A stretch of DNA of 64,000 nt from Formosimonas limnophila (GCF_014652675.1 NZ_BMZG01000010.1:1-64000); one strand, 5' to 3'. Shown: positions 1-9,288, numbered from the stretch's first letter. Numbers and translations are program-made. Notes: a model not told the origin generated them from the sequence alone.

Positions 1-69
1 ACAACTTGTTCCGACCGCATTCAGCACTGGGCGGCATACCGCCAGCATTGTTTGCAAAAGCTTTTTTAA
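1..69 (+). other. 3' end of an unidentified open frame entering from the left
   Basis: Frame 1 is open from the first base to a TAA at 67-69 and gives about 22 residues (TTCSDRIQHWAAYRQHCLQ then KLF). I do not recognise it. It lies just upstream of a dctM remnant whose normal upstream sequence is absent, so it could be the tail of a gene on an inserted element, for example a transposase, but that is inference from position only. Confidence 0.25.
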
Positions 70-137
70 CACAATATGCCGCTTGAAGTTTCTAACTTAA
101 ACTGAATACACTTGCGGGAGGACGTCAAGGACGTCAT

Positions 138-302
138 GTCGGCCTCAATCTATATGTCGCCTCAGGCATCACGCGGCTGGGTTTAATGGATTTAACCAAA
201 GCGGTTATGCCGTGGTTGCTGACTATGCTGGTCTTTTTGCTGCTGATTACTTATGTACCTGCATTGTCATTGTGGCTGCCTAAGTTTTTGGGTGTGATGT
301 AA
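138..302 (+). pseudogene. dctM: 3' remnant of a TRAP transporter large permease gene (DctM family)
   Basis: The frame from 138 to the TAA at 300-302 encodes about 54 residues starting VGLNLYVASGI and ending LWLPKFLGVM. This is the typical last part of DctM, the 12-helix membrane subunit of tripartite ATP-independent periplasmic transporters for C4-dicarboxylates and similar organic acids. In the family this stretch follows a T-P-P motif. Here the preceding codons read RHVGLN and run into an in-frame stop at 93-95, so homology ends abruptly at about 137. The rest of the gene is not in the window. It is best read as a truncated, non-functional copy, possibly cut by an insertion or deletion. Family assignment is firm for such a short piece; the cause of truncation is not known. 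Confidence 0.65.
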
Positions 303-334
303 CGACGAGTCACTCGATGGGCTTGCTTGTGAAA

Positions 335-366
335 AAGGGCGATGTGAATACATCGCCCTTTCTTGC
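335..366. terminator. Bidirectional intrinsic terminator between dctM remnant and lysA
   Basis: A perfect hairpin (GGGCGATGT / ACATCGCCC, loop GAAT) is flanked by an A-run on the left and TTTCTT on the right, so it can stop transcription from both the dctM side and the converging lysA operon. Confidence 0.7.
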
Positions 367-400
367 ATAAAGCTATGGTGGGGTATTTTTTATATTTTTA

Positions 401-1663
401 TTATAGCAATTGTTCATTGCCCCATAAGGAGTTAAGCGTGTCGCGCTGTCGAATCAAGTGGGTTTCTTGATTGTCAACCAAGACTTCGGCAGGTCGTTGG
501 CGCGTGTTGTAGTTGGAGGCCATGGTCATGCTGTAGGCTCCTGCGCTTAAAATCGCTAAAGTGTCGCCTGCGGCGATGGCTAACTCGCGATCATGTGCGA
601 ACCAGTCTGAGGACTCGCAGACGGGACCGACGATATCGTAGTTTATCGCAGGCTCGTTGCGCACGGTGGTGTTGACGACTTGCATCCATGATTGATAAAG
701 TGCTGGGCGGATGAGGTCGTTCATACCTGCGTCAACGATGGCGAAGTTTTTGGCTTCGGTCGGTTTGAGGTATTCGACATTGGTCAGCAGCAGGCCCGCA
801 TTGGCCACGAGTGAGCGGCCTGGTTCAAACATGAGTGTGTGTTTGAAGCCTACATCACGCAAACCTTGCAGCGACTGTGCGATTAATTCAGAAGCAGCGG
901 GAGGTGTTTCGTCTTTGTAGCGCACGCCCAAACCACCACCCAAATCAATGTGCTCAAGCTCAATGCCTCGGGCGGCTAATTTTTTGACGAGGTTAAATAA
1001 GCGATTTTGGGCATCTAGATACGGCGAGAGATTGGTCAGCTGTGAGCCAATGTGATAGTCAATCCCTGCAATTTTCAACCCTGATAATGATGCCGCGTGC
1101 ATGTAGGCTGATTCGGCGAGGTTGTGGTCAATGCCAAATTTGTTTTCTTTTAGGCCTGTTGAAATATAAGGGTGCGTTTGTGCATCTACGTCGGGATTGA
1201 TGCGCAATGAGATGGGGGCGCGTTTTCCCAAATGAGTCGCGATGTCGTGAATGCGGTCAAGTTCTGGCAATGATTCGACGTTAAAGCAGTGAATGCCTTG
1301 TTCCAATGCATAGGTGATTTCCTCAACCGTTTTGCCCACACCCGAAAACACAATGCGGTCAGCCGATGCGCCTGCTTTAATCACGCGAGCGATTTCACCT
1401 TTGGACACCGTGTCGAAGTACGCGCCGCGTTGGGCAAAAAACTGCAAAATCGCAAGGTTCGAATTCGCTTTGACGGCGTAGCAGATGTGAATGTTACGGT
1501 CAGCATTTGGGTGTTGCCATGCATCCCATGCTTGTTGCAGTGCTGCTTTTGAGTAGACGTATAAGGGTGTGCCGTACTCTTTGACTAAATGGTTGAGTGA
1601 GACGTTTTCGAGGTGCAGTTCGTTGTTTTTTTCGGACAGCGTGGGAATCGGGTAAGTTGTCAT
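401..1663 (-). CDS. lysA: Diaminopimelate decarboxylase
   Basis: LysA is the PLP enzyme that decarboxylates meso-diaminopimelate to L-lysine, the last step of lysine synthesis in the cytoplasm. The 420-residue product has the usual length. The PLP lysine is K65 in CYAVKAN; the barrel motifs HIGSQ and GGGLGVRY, the phosphate-binding EPGRS segment and the C-terminal CESSDW motif, whose Cys acts across the dimer interface, are all present. The gene lies 12 nt downstream of lptM on the same strand, so the two are probably cotranscribed, the common proteobacterial arrangement opposite cyaY. It ends in a shared terminator. Nothing unusual is seen. Confidence 0.97.
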   Translation of the reverse strand: MTTYPIPTLSEKNNELHLENVSLNHLVKEYGTPLYVYSKAALQQAWDAWQHPNADRNIHICYAVKANSNLAILQFFAQRGAYFDTVSKGEIARVIKAGASADRIVFSGVGKTVEEITYALEQGIHCFNVESLPELDRIHDIATHLGKRAPISLRINPDVDAQTHPYISTGLKENKFGIDHNLAESAYMHAASLSGLKIAGIDYHIGSQLTNLSPYLDAQNRLFNLVKKLAARGIELEHIDLGGGLGVRYKDETPPAASELIAQSLQGLRDVGFKHTLMFEPGRSLVANAGLLLTNVEYLKPTEAKNFAIVDAGMNDLIRPALYQSWMQVVNTTVRNEPAINYDIVGPVCESSDWFAHDRELAIAAGDTLAILSAGAYSMTMASNYNTRQRPAEVLVDNQETHLIRQRDTLNSLWGNEQLL

Positions 1664-1675
1664 ATGTAGAATGAT

Positions 1676-1825
1676 TTATTGGGTAGGTGCAATCACAGGT
1701 GGCTGTGGTGTAGGAGGTGTATCACTTGGATAATACAGCGAGCTGCGATAACCACAGGCACTGCACAATAAAACTGTGCAAACCGAGAGTGCGAGCAAGC
1801 GCATCGTGCTGAGAGGGTTTCTCAT
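1676..1825 (-). CDS. lptM: Small LPS-translocon lipoprotein LptM-like (YifL)
   Basis: This 49-residue frame starts MRNPLSTMRLL, has a hydrophobic signal segment and a lipobox LCSAC with the lipidated Cys at residue 24, then a short Pro/Thr-rich tail. Tiny lipoproteins of this type directly upstream of lysA and divergent from cyaY are the LptM/YifL family, whose E. coli member binds the LptDE outer-membrane LPS translocon and helps LptD disulfide maturation. The start at 1825 is preceded by an AAGGA ribosome site. Size, lipobox and position make the call strong although overall sequence is weakly conserved. Confidence 0.85.
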   Translation of the reverse strand: MRNPLSTMRLLALSVCTVLLCSACGYRSSLYYPSDTPPTPQPPVIAPTQ

Positions 1826-1958
1826 ATATAATTCCTTGGGTGGTGAGGCTCGGCAAAACGAGTATTATAGCGAATTATGTGGCGTCACCCAGCCAAAATT
1901 GGCTGCTGGCCACTGTATGTTGGTGACGCATTGAATTTTTGATTATTTTGAGATAACT

Positions 1959-2255
1959 ATGACCGAATCCGAGTTTTTGCAACACGTTGACACCTTGTTT
2001 GTGCGAATCACTGAGCAAGCAGAGAATTTTAACGCCGACTGGGATGTGAGCCAGCACGGTGCTCTGCTCGAAATTGAGAATGATGATGGCGCAAAAATCA
2101 TCATCAACCAGCAATTGGCGATGCAGGAGGTTTGGTTGGCCAGCCGTGAAGGTGGCTATCACTTTAAATATGTTGATGGTGCGTGGTTAAACACGCGCGA
2201 TGATTTGAGCTTTGAGGTGTATTTGGACAAAGCCTTCAATTGGTTAAACGGCTGA
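1959..2255 (+). CDS. cyaY: Frataxin homologue, iron-sulfur cluster assembly regulator CyaY
   Basis: The 98-residue protein matches CyaY in length and pattern: an acidic N-terminal helix (MTESEFLQHVDTLF), an Asp/Glu-rich ridge that binds iron, the sheet segment with IIIN, the W-x-A-S-x-x-G-G-Y-H-F strand and a C-terminal WL-x-TR motif. Bacterial frataxin binds Fe and the IscS desulfurase and tunes Fe-S cluster assembly in the cytoplasm. It is divergent from lptM-lysA across about 130 bp, the classic proteobacterial layout. No anomaly seen. Confidence 0.95.
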   Translation: MTESEFLQHVDTLFVRITEQAENFNADWDVSQHGALLEIENDDGAKIIINQQLAMQEVWLASREGGYHFKYVDGAWLNTRDDLSFEVYLDKAFNWLNG

Positions 2256-2270
2256 TGCAGCCTCTGTCTG

Positions 2271-5200
2271 ATGCTTGCATCAGATGCTGTTTTATTCAAA
2301 AAATTGCGCCAACGCATGACTCAAGACTCTCCTTACTTTAAAAACAACACGGCGGTAGATGGTCAGACATTTAACCAGTCTGCGCTTGACCCTGCACGCA
2401 GCGTTTTAATCAAAGCCTGTGCAGGCAGTGGCAAAACGTGGCTGCTCACGTCGCGAATTGTACGTTTGTTGCTCGCTGGCGTGCCATCACACCAGATTCT
2501 CGCCATCACGTTTACCAATAAAGCCGCCCAAGAAATGCGCAACCGCGTCGGTGATGTCTTGCGTGAGTTGGCCGACGGCACGGATGATGCGGTGCTTGGG
2601 CAGCTCACCATGCGTGGTTTATCACTGGATGCTGCACATGAAGCTTTGCCGCGTGCACGTCGGCTGTATGACGAAGTGCTCGGTGCGGTGCAGCCGCTCC
2701 CAATTTATACCTTTCATGCGTGGTTTGCTCGATTGCTGCGTGCTGCACCGACAGGTTTGGCTGAGGTGGGGCGTTTGCGTGATGCAACGTTGAGTGAGGA
2801 TGTGGCGAGTTTGCAGCAAGAGGCGTGGAATGACTTTTATGAGCTGTTTCAGACTGATGAGGTTTTACGGGCGCATTATTTGTCTTTGGTACGTCGTTTG
2901 GGGCAGCATTCGACGCAAGTGATTTTGGATAATGCGTTGAGCAGTGCCACAGAATGGCGGTTGTTTGAGACAAGCTGTGCTGAGCAAGGGATAGATGTTT
3001 TGGCGAACTTGGCTGCTGATTACCAAAATGATTTGGGCGTGTCGGTTGATGCGACAGCGGATGAGTTGTTGTCGGTGTGGCAGCAGGGTTTTTTTGCCAA
3101 TCGTGCGTTTGAAACTTGGTTGAAGGTGTGGCAGTGTGCGCCCAGTAAGCCAACACAAGAAAAAATCCGTTTGCTGGAAACGGTGTTTGATATGTCAGAT
3201 GCGCGTGAGCAATTTGCATACATTCAACCATATTTGGCCAAAGGAACAGGTACTTGGAAGGGGAATTTATTCACGGCCTCTTCTGCACAAAAAGCAATAG
3301 CTATCTTTGGCATTTCAGAGTCGGAGTTTGAAGCCATTAACGAGCAAATGGCGCAGGCGACGGCGAAATACTATGCGATGGAAAAAGACGCAGCTGCTTT
3401 TGCGCTGCACGTTGATATTGTGCCGTGTGTGCAAGCTTTGCTGCGGGTGTATGAAGCGGTGAAAGAACGGTCGGGGACTTTTGATTTTAATGATGTTGAG
3501 TACCATTGTTTGTCTCTGTTGTCGGACGAGCGTACAGCGGCGTATGTGCAGATTCAACTCGACGCACGTTATCAGCATTTATTGTTTGATGAGTTTCAAG
3601 ACACCAGCCCACTGCAATGGCAGGTGATTCATGGTTGGTTGGCGGCTTATGGTGCTGATGAAAATCGGCCAAAGGTGTTTGTGGTTGGTGATTTGAAACA
3701 GTCCATTTATCGGTTTCGCAAAGCCGATGCGCGGGTGTTTGCCGCAGCAGAGCATTTGTTGACCACGCAGTATCAGGCTGATGTACTGGAGACGCACCTG
3801 ACTCGTCGAAACAGCATTGCGGTGGTTGAGTGGGTTAATCGGGTTTTTGAGAGTGAAAACAGCCAATTGATGGGATTTAAAACACAGCAAACCACCAGTA
3901 AAGTGGCTGGGCATGTGGCCTGCTTGCAGGCAGAATTTACCTCATCAGAGGAAACAGAGGATTCTGAGGAGAAGTCACCGCGCGATTGGTTGCGCGAACC
4001 TCAGCACACCATTGAGGCGACGGAGCATGATGGTGAGGCGGCGCAGTTGGCCGCGGTTGTTGGTTCATTGGTTGGCCGATACGAGTTGGCCAATGAGGAC
4101 GGCAGTACCCGTTTGACCGAGTTTAAAGACATCATGGTTTTGCTACAAAACCGTGTGCATTTGGCCGTCTATGAGCGTCAGCTGCGAGAAGCGCGAATTC
4201 CATTCATTAGCACGCGCAAAGGCGGCTTGCTCGATACGCTTGAGGCTTTGGATATTATGGCCTTGGTCGCATGGTTGATGGATGCACATGATGACTTGTC
4301 GTTGTTGCATGTGTTGCGCAGTCCTTTGGGTGGTGTGGATGAAGCCTTTGTCCAATTGCTGGTTGGGCGGCGGCGTGAGTGGGCTGAGTTGGGGCGTTCG
4401 GTATCGCTGTGGTGTGTTGGTTTGTCGGATGAAAGTATTCCGCGCCGAGCATTGTGGGAGCGATTGTCCAGTTGGCAGGAACGAGCACCAAACATGACGC
4501 CGCACGAAGTGATGGATATGATTTACCATGAGGCGGATATATTCCAATGCTATGCCAGTGTGACACCAGCGTGGCTGAATGAGCAAGTGCAAGCCAACCT
4601 ACGCGCGTTTCTACACATGGCTTTGGCGCTGAATGCAGGACGTTATCCGAGCTTGTACCGTTATTGGCAAGCCCTAAAAACATGGCAACAACAAAGTAAA
4701 AATGCGCCATCCGAAGCGACGCCGATTGAGGCGACGAATGCTGTACAGGTGATGACGGCACATGGCGCGAAAGGTCTGGAAGCGCCAATTGTGATTTTGA
4801 TTGATGTGAAAGAAACATCTGAGCGAGAGCGCGCTTACCACTGGTTAATTGATTGGCCGATTGATGCGTTGCGTCCTGCGCACGTGTCGTTGGTGGCCAG
4901 TGAGGCGTATCGAGGTCAGTGGCGCCAAGTGCGCTGGCAAGACAATGAAACCCGCGCGGCGATTGAAAAATGGAATTTGCTATATGTCGCGATGACGCGC
5001 GCGCAACAAACCTTGATTGTGAGCAGTGCGCAAAAAGAAAAGAAAACCAAAAAAGATACCGAGAGCGGCAAGCGTACGCTCTATGAGTATTTGCATGACA
5101 GTGCAAAAATGCTGGATGAAGCGTATCGTTTTGATTTGCCCATTATGGAGGGAGCGGAATTTTTGGCAGATAGTCCTTCGTCACCGACATCTTCACACAT

Positions 5201-5711
5201 CAACCGCTATATTCAAATGATGAGCAGTGATGAGCTTGTTATTGCGGCGCAACCAATCAACGAGGAGCAGCCTGCTGCCCAATTGGGTATCCTTTGGCAC
5301 GCTGTGATGGAGCACACCACGGACAATTGGCAGGCACCACGCTTGAGCGTCGCGGACGTCATGCAAAAGTACCGAGTACCATTCGATAATGCTCACGTCG
5401 TTGTGCAGTGGATGGAGAATGTCTGTGCTCAGCCAGAACTTCAAGTGTGGTTGAACCCCGTGTATTTTGATGAGGCTCACAACGAAACAATGATTGTGGA
5501 TGCGACAGGTACGGTGAAGCGCATTGACCGTTGGGTGCGGCGAGGGATTGACATAACCGTTATTGACTACAAAAGTGACTGGCGCGAAGAGGATTTGCCG
5601 CTGTATCGTGAACAAGTGCAGAGTTATCAAACCCTACTGTCTCAGATGTATCCTCAGCATGACGTGTCTGGTGTTTTGATTCGTGCAGACGGTCGGTGGT
5701 TGCGGGTATAA
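2271..5711 (+). CDS. AddA/RecB-like UvrD-family helicase with C-terminal PD-(D/E)XK nuclease
   Basis: A 1146-residue double-strand-break repair helicase-nuclease. Superfamily 1A motifs appear in order: Walker A AGSGKT at residues 51-56, motif Ia AITFTNKAAQEM, motif II FDEFQDTS near 440, motif III GDLKQSIYRFRKAD near 480, motif V HGAKGLEAP near 830 and motif VI LYVAMTRAQQT near 905. The last 150 residues hold a RecB-type nuclease with KRIDRW followed by VIDYKSDW near 1097. Such proteins unwind and resect DNA ends for RecA loading. In many Burkholderiales the partner nuclease (AddB-like) sits immediately upstream and the pair lies near trxA-rho; here the upstream neighbour is cyaY. The start is uncertain: the ATG at 2316 (MTQDSPYF) is an alternative, and neither has a strong ribosome site. 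Confidence 0.88.
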   Translation: MLASDAVLFKKLRQRMTQDSPYFKNNTAVDGQTFNQSALDPARSVLIKACAGSGKTWLLTSRIVRLLLAGVPSHQILAITFTNKAAQEMRNRVGDVLRELADGTDDAVLGQLTMRGLSLDAAHEALPRARRLYDEVLGAVQPLPIYTFHAWFARLLRAAPTGLAEVGRLRDATLSEDVASLQQEAWNDFYELFQTDEVLRAHYLSLVRRLGQHSTQVILDNALSSATEWRLFETSCAEQGIDVLANLAADYQNDLGVSVDATADELLSVWQQGFFANRAFETWLKVWQCAPSKPTQEKIRLLETVFDMSDAREQFAYIQPYLAKGTGTWKGNLFTASSAQKAIAIFGISESEFEAINEQMAQATAKYYAMEKDAAAFALHVDIVPCVQALLRVYEAVKERSGTFDFNDVEYHCLSLLSDERTAAYVQIQLDARYQHLLFDEFQDTSPLQWQVIHGWLAAYGADENRPKVFVVGDLKQSIYRFRKADARVFAAAEHLLTTQYQADVLETHLTRRNSIAVVEWVNRVFESENSQLMGFKTQQTTSKVAGHVACLQAEFTSSEETEDSEEKSPRDWLREPQHTIEATEHDGEAAQLAAVVGSLVGRYELANEDGSTRLTEFKDIMVLLQNRVHLAVYERQLREARIPFISTRKGGLLDTLEALDIMALVAWLMDAHDDLSLLHVLRSPLGGVDEAFVQLLVGRRREWAELGRSVSLWCVGLSDESIPRRALWERLSSWQERAPNMTPHEVMDMIYHEADIFQCYASVTPAWLNEQVQANLRAFLHMALALNAGRYPSLYRYWQALKTWQQQSKNAPSEATPIEATNAVQVMTAHGAKGLEAPIVILIDVKETSERERAYHWLIDWPIDALRPAHVSLVASEAYRGQWRQVRWQDNETRAAIEKWNLLYVAMTRAQQTLIVSSAQKEKKTKKDTESGKRTLYEYLHDSAKMLDEAYRFDLPIMEGAEFLADSPSSPTSSHINRYIQMMSSDELVIAAQPINEEQPAAQLGILWHAVMEHTTDNWQAPRLSVADVMQKYRVPFDNAHVVVQWMENVCAQPELQVWLNPVYFDEAHNETMIVDATGTVKRIDRWVRRGIDITVIDYKSDWREEDLPLYREQVQSYQTLLSQMYPQHDVSGVLIRADGRWLRV

Positions 5712-5858
5712 AGCGGATGAAAATCAGGTGGGGATTCATAAAATAATCATGGATGCCAAGTGATTTCTTTTAACTAAAAAACACTTGCATTGGATGGTAA
5801 ACGGCGTACAATTAATTTCACCGAGGTAAAATTTTTGTGAGCTTCTAAGGAGGTCATT

Positions 5859-6065
5859 ATGGAAACGAATGTCGGTAAACTGGATTGCACCTTACGCGTA
5901 CTAGTGGGTCTCTTGATGGTGATTTTTGCCGCAACAGAGATAATCGGCGCATGGGGTTGGTTGGGTTTGATGTTGATTGCAACAGGTGCGATGCGCTTTT
6001 GCCCAGTGTACACGTTGTTTGGTAAAAGCACGGAACGCATGGATAAACACAGCAAGCACAGTTGA
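5859..6065 (+). CDS. YgaP-like transmembrane protein, DUF2892 family
   Basis: A 68-residue protein beginning METNVGKLDCTLRVLVGLLM has two hydrophobic helices separated by GAWGW and ends with the CPVYTLFG motif characteristic of the DUF2892 membrane domain, also found at the C-terminus of YgaP rhodaneses. The start is preceded by a perfect AAGGAGG ribosome site. The function of stand-alone members is unknown; some are linked to sulfur or thiosulfate metabolism. It stands alone between the helicase gene and a membrane-protein gene. Confidence 0.85.
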   Translation: METNVGKLDCTLRVLVGLLMVIFAATEIIGAWGWLGLMLIATGAMRFCPVYTLFGKSTERMDKHSKHS

Positions 6066-6247
6066 CCTAACCGCGCAATGGGGCGCGTTGAGTTGAACGC
6101 GTATTGTTCACTTTTTCGGTACAAACATTGTCGAAAGCTGTTGATACAATTTAATGTTTCATTTATGCGGTTTTTACCGCAATGCACTTTCCCCAGAAAA
6201 GTGCTGGTTCGGTCGCTCATCATTTCGTGATAGTCGTCACCATACCA

Positions 6248-6284
6248 AAACAGGCGAGCCAATTGGCTCGCCTGTTCTGTTTTG
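6248..6284. terminator. Long perfect hairpin terminator
   Basis: A 26-nt perfect palindrome (ACAGGCGAGCCAA / TTGGCTCGCCTGT) followed by TCTGTTTTG. It probably ends the DUF2892 transcript. Two weaker hairpins lie between 6080 and 6205 in the same 220-bp gap, which holds no gene I can support. Confidence 0.6.
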
Positions 6285-6369
6285 ATTCGTGTACAGTGCT
6301 GGCGATTGTAATTATGGGGCAATGCGGAGTATGTGTGCTGTCGTGACGGTTGGCGTAATTGATAATTTT

Positions 6370-6987
6370 ATGGAGTGGTGTGTGGGTATAAAGAACGTTT
6401 GGTCGAGAGTGTGCCAATATCATGTGTGGTGGTTGCTGTGGCTGTTGTGTTTGTTGATACTGTCTGTGGTTCGCTGGCGGCTTGGTGCCGTTGTGGAGTC
6501 TGAAGGACATGTGATTGAGAGTTTTGAGATTATTTTGATTTTTCTCATTATTTTGGCGGCTGGCTGGGCAGTATGGTCAACACCATACCCAAAATCTTTG
6601 GCATGGGTTTTTGTGGCTTGGCTATTTTTTACCGTGATTTTGAGAGAGCTGAGTAATAATGATTGGCAGCTACCTGCCTCAATGTTGGAGATTGCCAGTC
6701 AGAGACAGTGGCGACATGGTGTTACCTTTGTGGGGAGTGTGTTGGTTTTGTTGATGTTGGCGTACCATGGGCGCGCGCTTTGGCTTTGTCGACAGCGATT
6801 TTTTGCGTCAGATTTGCCAATGTTTATGGGGCTGTCGGTCGTGTCCGCTTTGATTCTGGCCCGTTTTTTTGAAATGAACATCTTGGGTATTGCGGCGTAT
6901 GTTTTTTTTGAAGAGTTTTTTGAGTTGACCGGGTATTTTTGTGCATTATTGGGTGTGTGGGTGCATCGCAGATTGTTTTGCACGTAG
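6370..6987 (+). CDS. Hypothetical multi-pass inner-membrane protein
   Basis: I do not recognise this family with confidence. The frame is open from 6289; the more plausible start is the ATG at 6370 (MEWCVGIKNVWS), giving 205 residues, because the upstream 27 residues are Cys/Met-rich and unlike a membrane protein start. No start has a convincing ribosome site. There are five or six hydrophobic segments: one beginning WWLLWLL, then IILIFLIILAAGW, AWVFVAWLFFTVI, VTFVGSVLVLLML, LSVVSALILA and a last helix in which YVFFEEFFELTGY places acidic residues inside the membrane. A short R-E-L-S-N-N-D-W motif follows the third helix. It could be a small sensor or stress membrane protein; no function is inferred. 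Confidence 0.65.
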   Translation: MEWCVGIKNVWSRVCQYHVWWLLWLLCLLILSVVRWRLGAVVESEGHVIESFEIILIFLIILAAGWAVWSTPYPKSLAWVFVAWLFFTVILRELSNNDWQLPASMLEIASQRQWRHGVTFVGSVLVLLMLAYHGRALWLCRQRFFASDLPMFMGLSVVSALILARFFEMNILGIAAYVFFEEFFELTGYFCALLGVWVHRRLFCT

Positions 6988-7020
6988 GAGGGCGTCGGTT
7001 AACTGAGTGTGCTATATAAA

Positions 7021-7051
7021 AAATGACGGGCTTTTGGCTCGTCATTTTTTA
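7021..7051. terminator. Bidirectional terminator between the membrane-protein gene and clpX
   Basis: Stem ATGACGGGC / GCTCGTCAT with loop TTTTG, A-run before and TTTTTT after. It serves the converging clpX transcript and the gene on its left. Confidence 0.75.
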
Positions 7052-7058
7052 TAGGGTG

Positions 7059-8366
7059 TTATGAAGCGATTTGTTGAACGTGAACAGGGGCTGGCTTCTT
7101 CTCTTTTCTGCCTGCTTTGTCCTTGATGAATTCGGGATCGGCTTTTTCGGTAACCGTGTTTTCGTGTACCACTACCCCTGTGATGGCTGGTGAGGAGGGT
7201 AATTGGAACATGGTGTCGAGCAAGGTTTCCTCAACGATGGCACGCAGACCGCGTGCGCCTGTTTTTCGTGAGAGTGCTTTTTGAGCGATGGCCCTAAGGG
7301 CATTGTCTGTGAAAGTCAACTCCACATCTTCCATATCCAACAATGCAGTGTATTGTTTGACGAGGGCGTTTTTAGGTTGTGTCAGAATATTGATGAGGGC
7401 ATCTTCGTCAAGGTTATTGAGTTTGGCGATGACAGGTAAACGACCAATCAATTCGGGAATCAAGCCGAACTTAATCAAATCTTCTGTCTGAATGTCACTA
7501 AAGAGCTCGCCTGTGGATTTTTGTTCGAGTTTGCGAACGTCTGCACCGAAGCCAATGCTGGTTTTTTCGGAGCGCTTTGAAATGACTTTTTCCAGTCCAT
7601 CAAATGCACCACCGCAGATAAACAAGATATTTGAAGTGTCAACTTTAATAAAATCTTGATTGGGGTGTTTGCGCCCACCCTGTGGTGGAATAGATGCGAC
7701 AGTGCCTTCAATCAATTTGAGCAAGGCTTGTTGAACGCCCTCGCCAGATACATCGCGGGTGATGGATGGGTTCTCGGTTTTGCGCGAAATTTTGTCGATT
7801 TCGTCGATGTAAATGATGCCTTGCTGGGCTTTTTCGACGTCGTAGTTGCAATTCTGTAACAGTTTTTGCACGATGTTTTCGACGTCTTCACCCACGTAAC
7901 CAGCTTCGGTTAATGTCGTGGCGTCTGCCATTACGAATGGTACGTTGAGCAGGCGCGCAAGTGTTTGTGCCAGCAAGGTTTTACCTGAACCTGTTGGGCC
8001 GATGAGCAAAATGTTGCTTTTTGAGAGTTCAACATCTGTTTTTTTGCGATTTTTTAGATGGCGCAGACGTTTGTAGTGGTTGTACACCGCGACAGCCAAT
8101 ACGCGTTTAGCGTCGGTTTGACCAATGACGTAGTCGTTAAGTTTGTCTAATAACTCTTGAGGCACAGGTAAAGCGCTGCTTTGCTCAGAAGTACTATCAT
8201 CTTGATTGGTGTCCGCATCAAGGATTTGGCCGCACAATGAGATGCATTCATCGCAGATATAGCCGTGCAGCCCTTCAATGAGCTTGTTTACTTCATGTTG
8301 CGGTTTGCCACAAAAAGAGCAGGAAGACTCTTTGCTGGTGGTTGGTTTTTTGGTTTTTTCGGTCAT
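7059..8366 (-). CDS. clpX: ATP-dependent Clp protease ATPase subunit ClpX
   Basis: ClpX is the hexameric AAA+ unfoldase that feeds tagged proteins (SsrA, SspB-delivered) into ClpP. At 435 residues it has the N-terminal zinc-binding domain with C16, C19, C38 and C41, the Walker A GPTGSGKT at 123-130, the Walker [11 protein letters not shown] segment, the sensor region and the [10 protein letters not shown]-terminal motif. An IGF-type loop for ClpP docking is represented by TSIGFGADV. It follows clpP by 25 nt on the same strand and is likely cotranscribed with it. lon, which normally follows clpX in this lineage, is about 35 kb away. Confidence 0.98.
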   Translation of the reverse strand: MTEKTKKPTTSKESSCSFCGKPQHEVNKLIEGLHGYICDECISLCGQILDADTNQDDSTSEQSSALPVPQELLDKLNDYVIGQTDAKRVLAVAVYNHYKRLRHLKNRKKTDVELSKSNILLIGPTGSGKTLLAQTLARLLNVPFVMADATTLTEAGYVGEDVENIVQKLLQNCNYDVEKAQQGIIYIDEIDKISRKTENPSITRDVSGEGVQQALLKLIEGTVASIPPQGGRKHPNQDFIKVDTSNILFICGGAFDGLEKVISKRSEKTSIGFGADVRKLEQKSTGELFSDIQTEDLIKFGLIPELIGRLPVIAKLNNLDEDALINILTQPKNALVKQYTALLDMEDVELTFTDNALRAIAQKALSRKTGARGLRAIVEETLLDTMFQLPSSPAITGVVVHENTVTEKADPEFIKDKAGRKEKKPAPVHVQQIAS

Positions 8367-8391
8367 TATGTGTCTCGTGATACTTGAGCGT

Positions 8392-9027
8392 TTAGAGCGA
8401 TGCGCGATCAGTCAGGATTTTATCAATTAAGCCGTATTCGAGCGACTGGTCGGCGGACAGCCAAGTGTCGCGGTCTGTGTCACGCTCAACTCGCTCAACA
8501 GGTTGACCTGAACGATCCGCTAAAATTTGGTTCAACTTCGCACGTAAAATTAAGATTTCACGAGCACGAATTTCAATATCTGAGGCCATCCCTTGTGCGC
8601 CACCTGAAGGCTGATGAATCATCACACGTGAGTTTGGCAAAGCAAAGCGTTTGCCAGGGGCGCCCGCCGCAAGCAAAATCGCCCCCATACTGGCTGCCAT
8701 GCCCAAGCACATGGTTGAGACATCAGGCTTAATGAACTGCATGGTGTCATACAGTGCCAAGCCTGCTGATACAGAGCCACCAGGTGAGTTGATGTAGAGG
8801 TGAATGTCTTTCTCGGGGTCTTCGCTTTCGAGAAACAGCATCTGAGCGATGATGAGGTTCATGCTCTGATCCGTCACGGGGCCGACGAGAAAGACAATGC
8901 GCTCTTTTAGTAAACGAGAGTAAATGTCGAATGAGCGCTCACCTCGGCTGGTTTGTTCAACCACCATCGGAATGAGACCGAGGTTCTCTGGCTCTTGTGA
9001 GGCATTAAATTGGTTTGGGTAGCGCAT
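8392..9027 (-). CDS. clpP: ATP-dependent Clp protease proteolytic subunit ClpP
   Basis: A 211-residue serine peptidase of family S14 that forms the tetradecameric chamber used by ClpX and ClpA. The catalytic Ser is S113 in GMAASMGA, the His is H138 in MIHQPSGG, and the Asp lies in the ERDTDRD segment near residue 185. A short N-terminal stretch before [16 protein letters not shown] is probably a processed propeptide. The start is preceded by AGGAG. A terminator hairpin separates it from tig upstream, so clpP-clpX probably have their own promoter as well as any read-through. Confidence 0.98.
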   Translation of the reverse strand: MRYPNQFNASQEPENLGLIPMVVEQTSRGERSFDIYSRLLKERIVFLVGPVTDQSMNLIIAQMLFLESEDPEKDIHLYINSPGGSVSAGLALYDTMQFIKPDVSTMCLGMAASMGAILLAAGAPGKRFALPNSRVMIHQPSGGAQGMASDIEIRAREILILRAKLNQILADRSGQPVERVERDTDRDTWLSADQSLEYGLIDKILTDRASL

Positions 9028-9141
9028 GAGTGACTCCTGAATTCGGTATGAGCGTTTGATATGAGGCTTAAATGGTGAAAGACAAGGCTTGAACAGTCTG
9101 TAGAAGTTCTCTTGTTGACTGCTTTATATGTGTTTTGGGCA

Positions 9142-9172
9142 CAAAAAAGCAGCGTGATACGCTGCTTTTTTG
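9142..9172. terminator. Intrinsic terminator between tig and clpP
   Basis: Stem AAAAAAGCAGCGT / ACGCTGCTTTTTT with loop GAT. In the minus direction it lies after tig and before clpP and would uncouple, at least partly, the two transcripts. Confidence 0.75.
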
Positions 9173-9288
9173 TGGTAATCGAACCAGCAGCCCATTCATC
9201 AAATGATGAGCAATGATAGCTCAAATTGGCATCGTGCGTACAAGTAAGCCCCAGCTTTTGTGAGGTCGCACTGGCTGATGCGATGTGC

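Noticed and set aside
2605-3231. Open frame of 208 codons on the minus strand
   Set aside because: Antisense to the helicase-nuclease gene, His/Pro-rich composition typical of a reverse-frame shadow.
4255-5106. Long open frame of 283 codons on the minus strand
   Set aside because: It lies entirely inside the helicase-nuclease gene on the other strand, is rich in His/Ser/Pro and has no recognisable motif.
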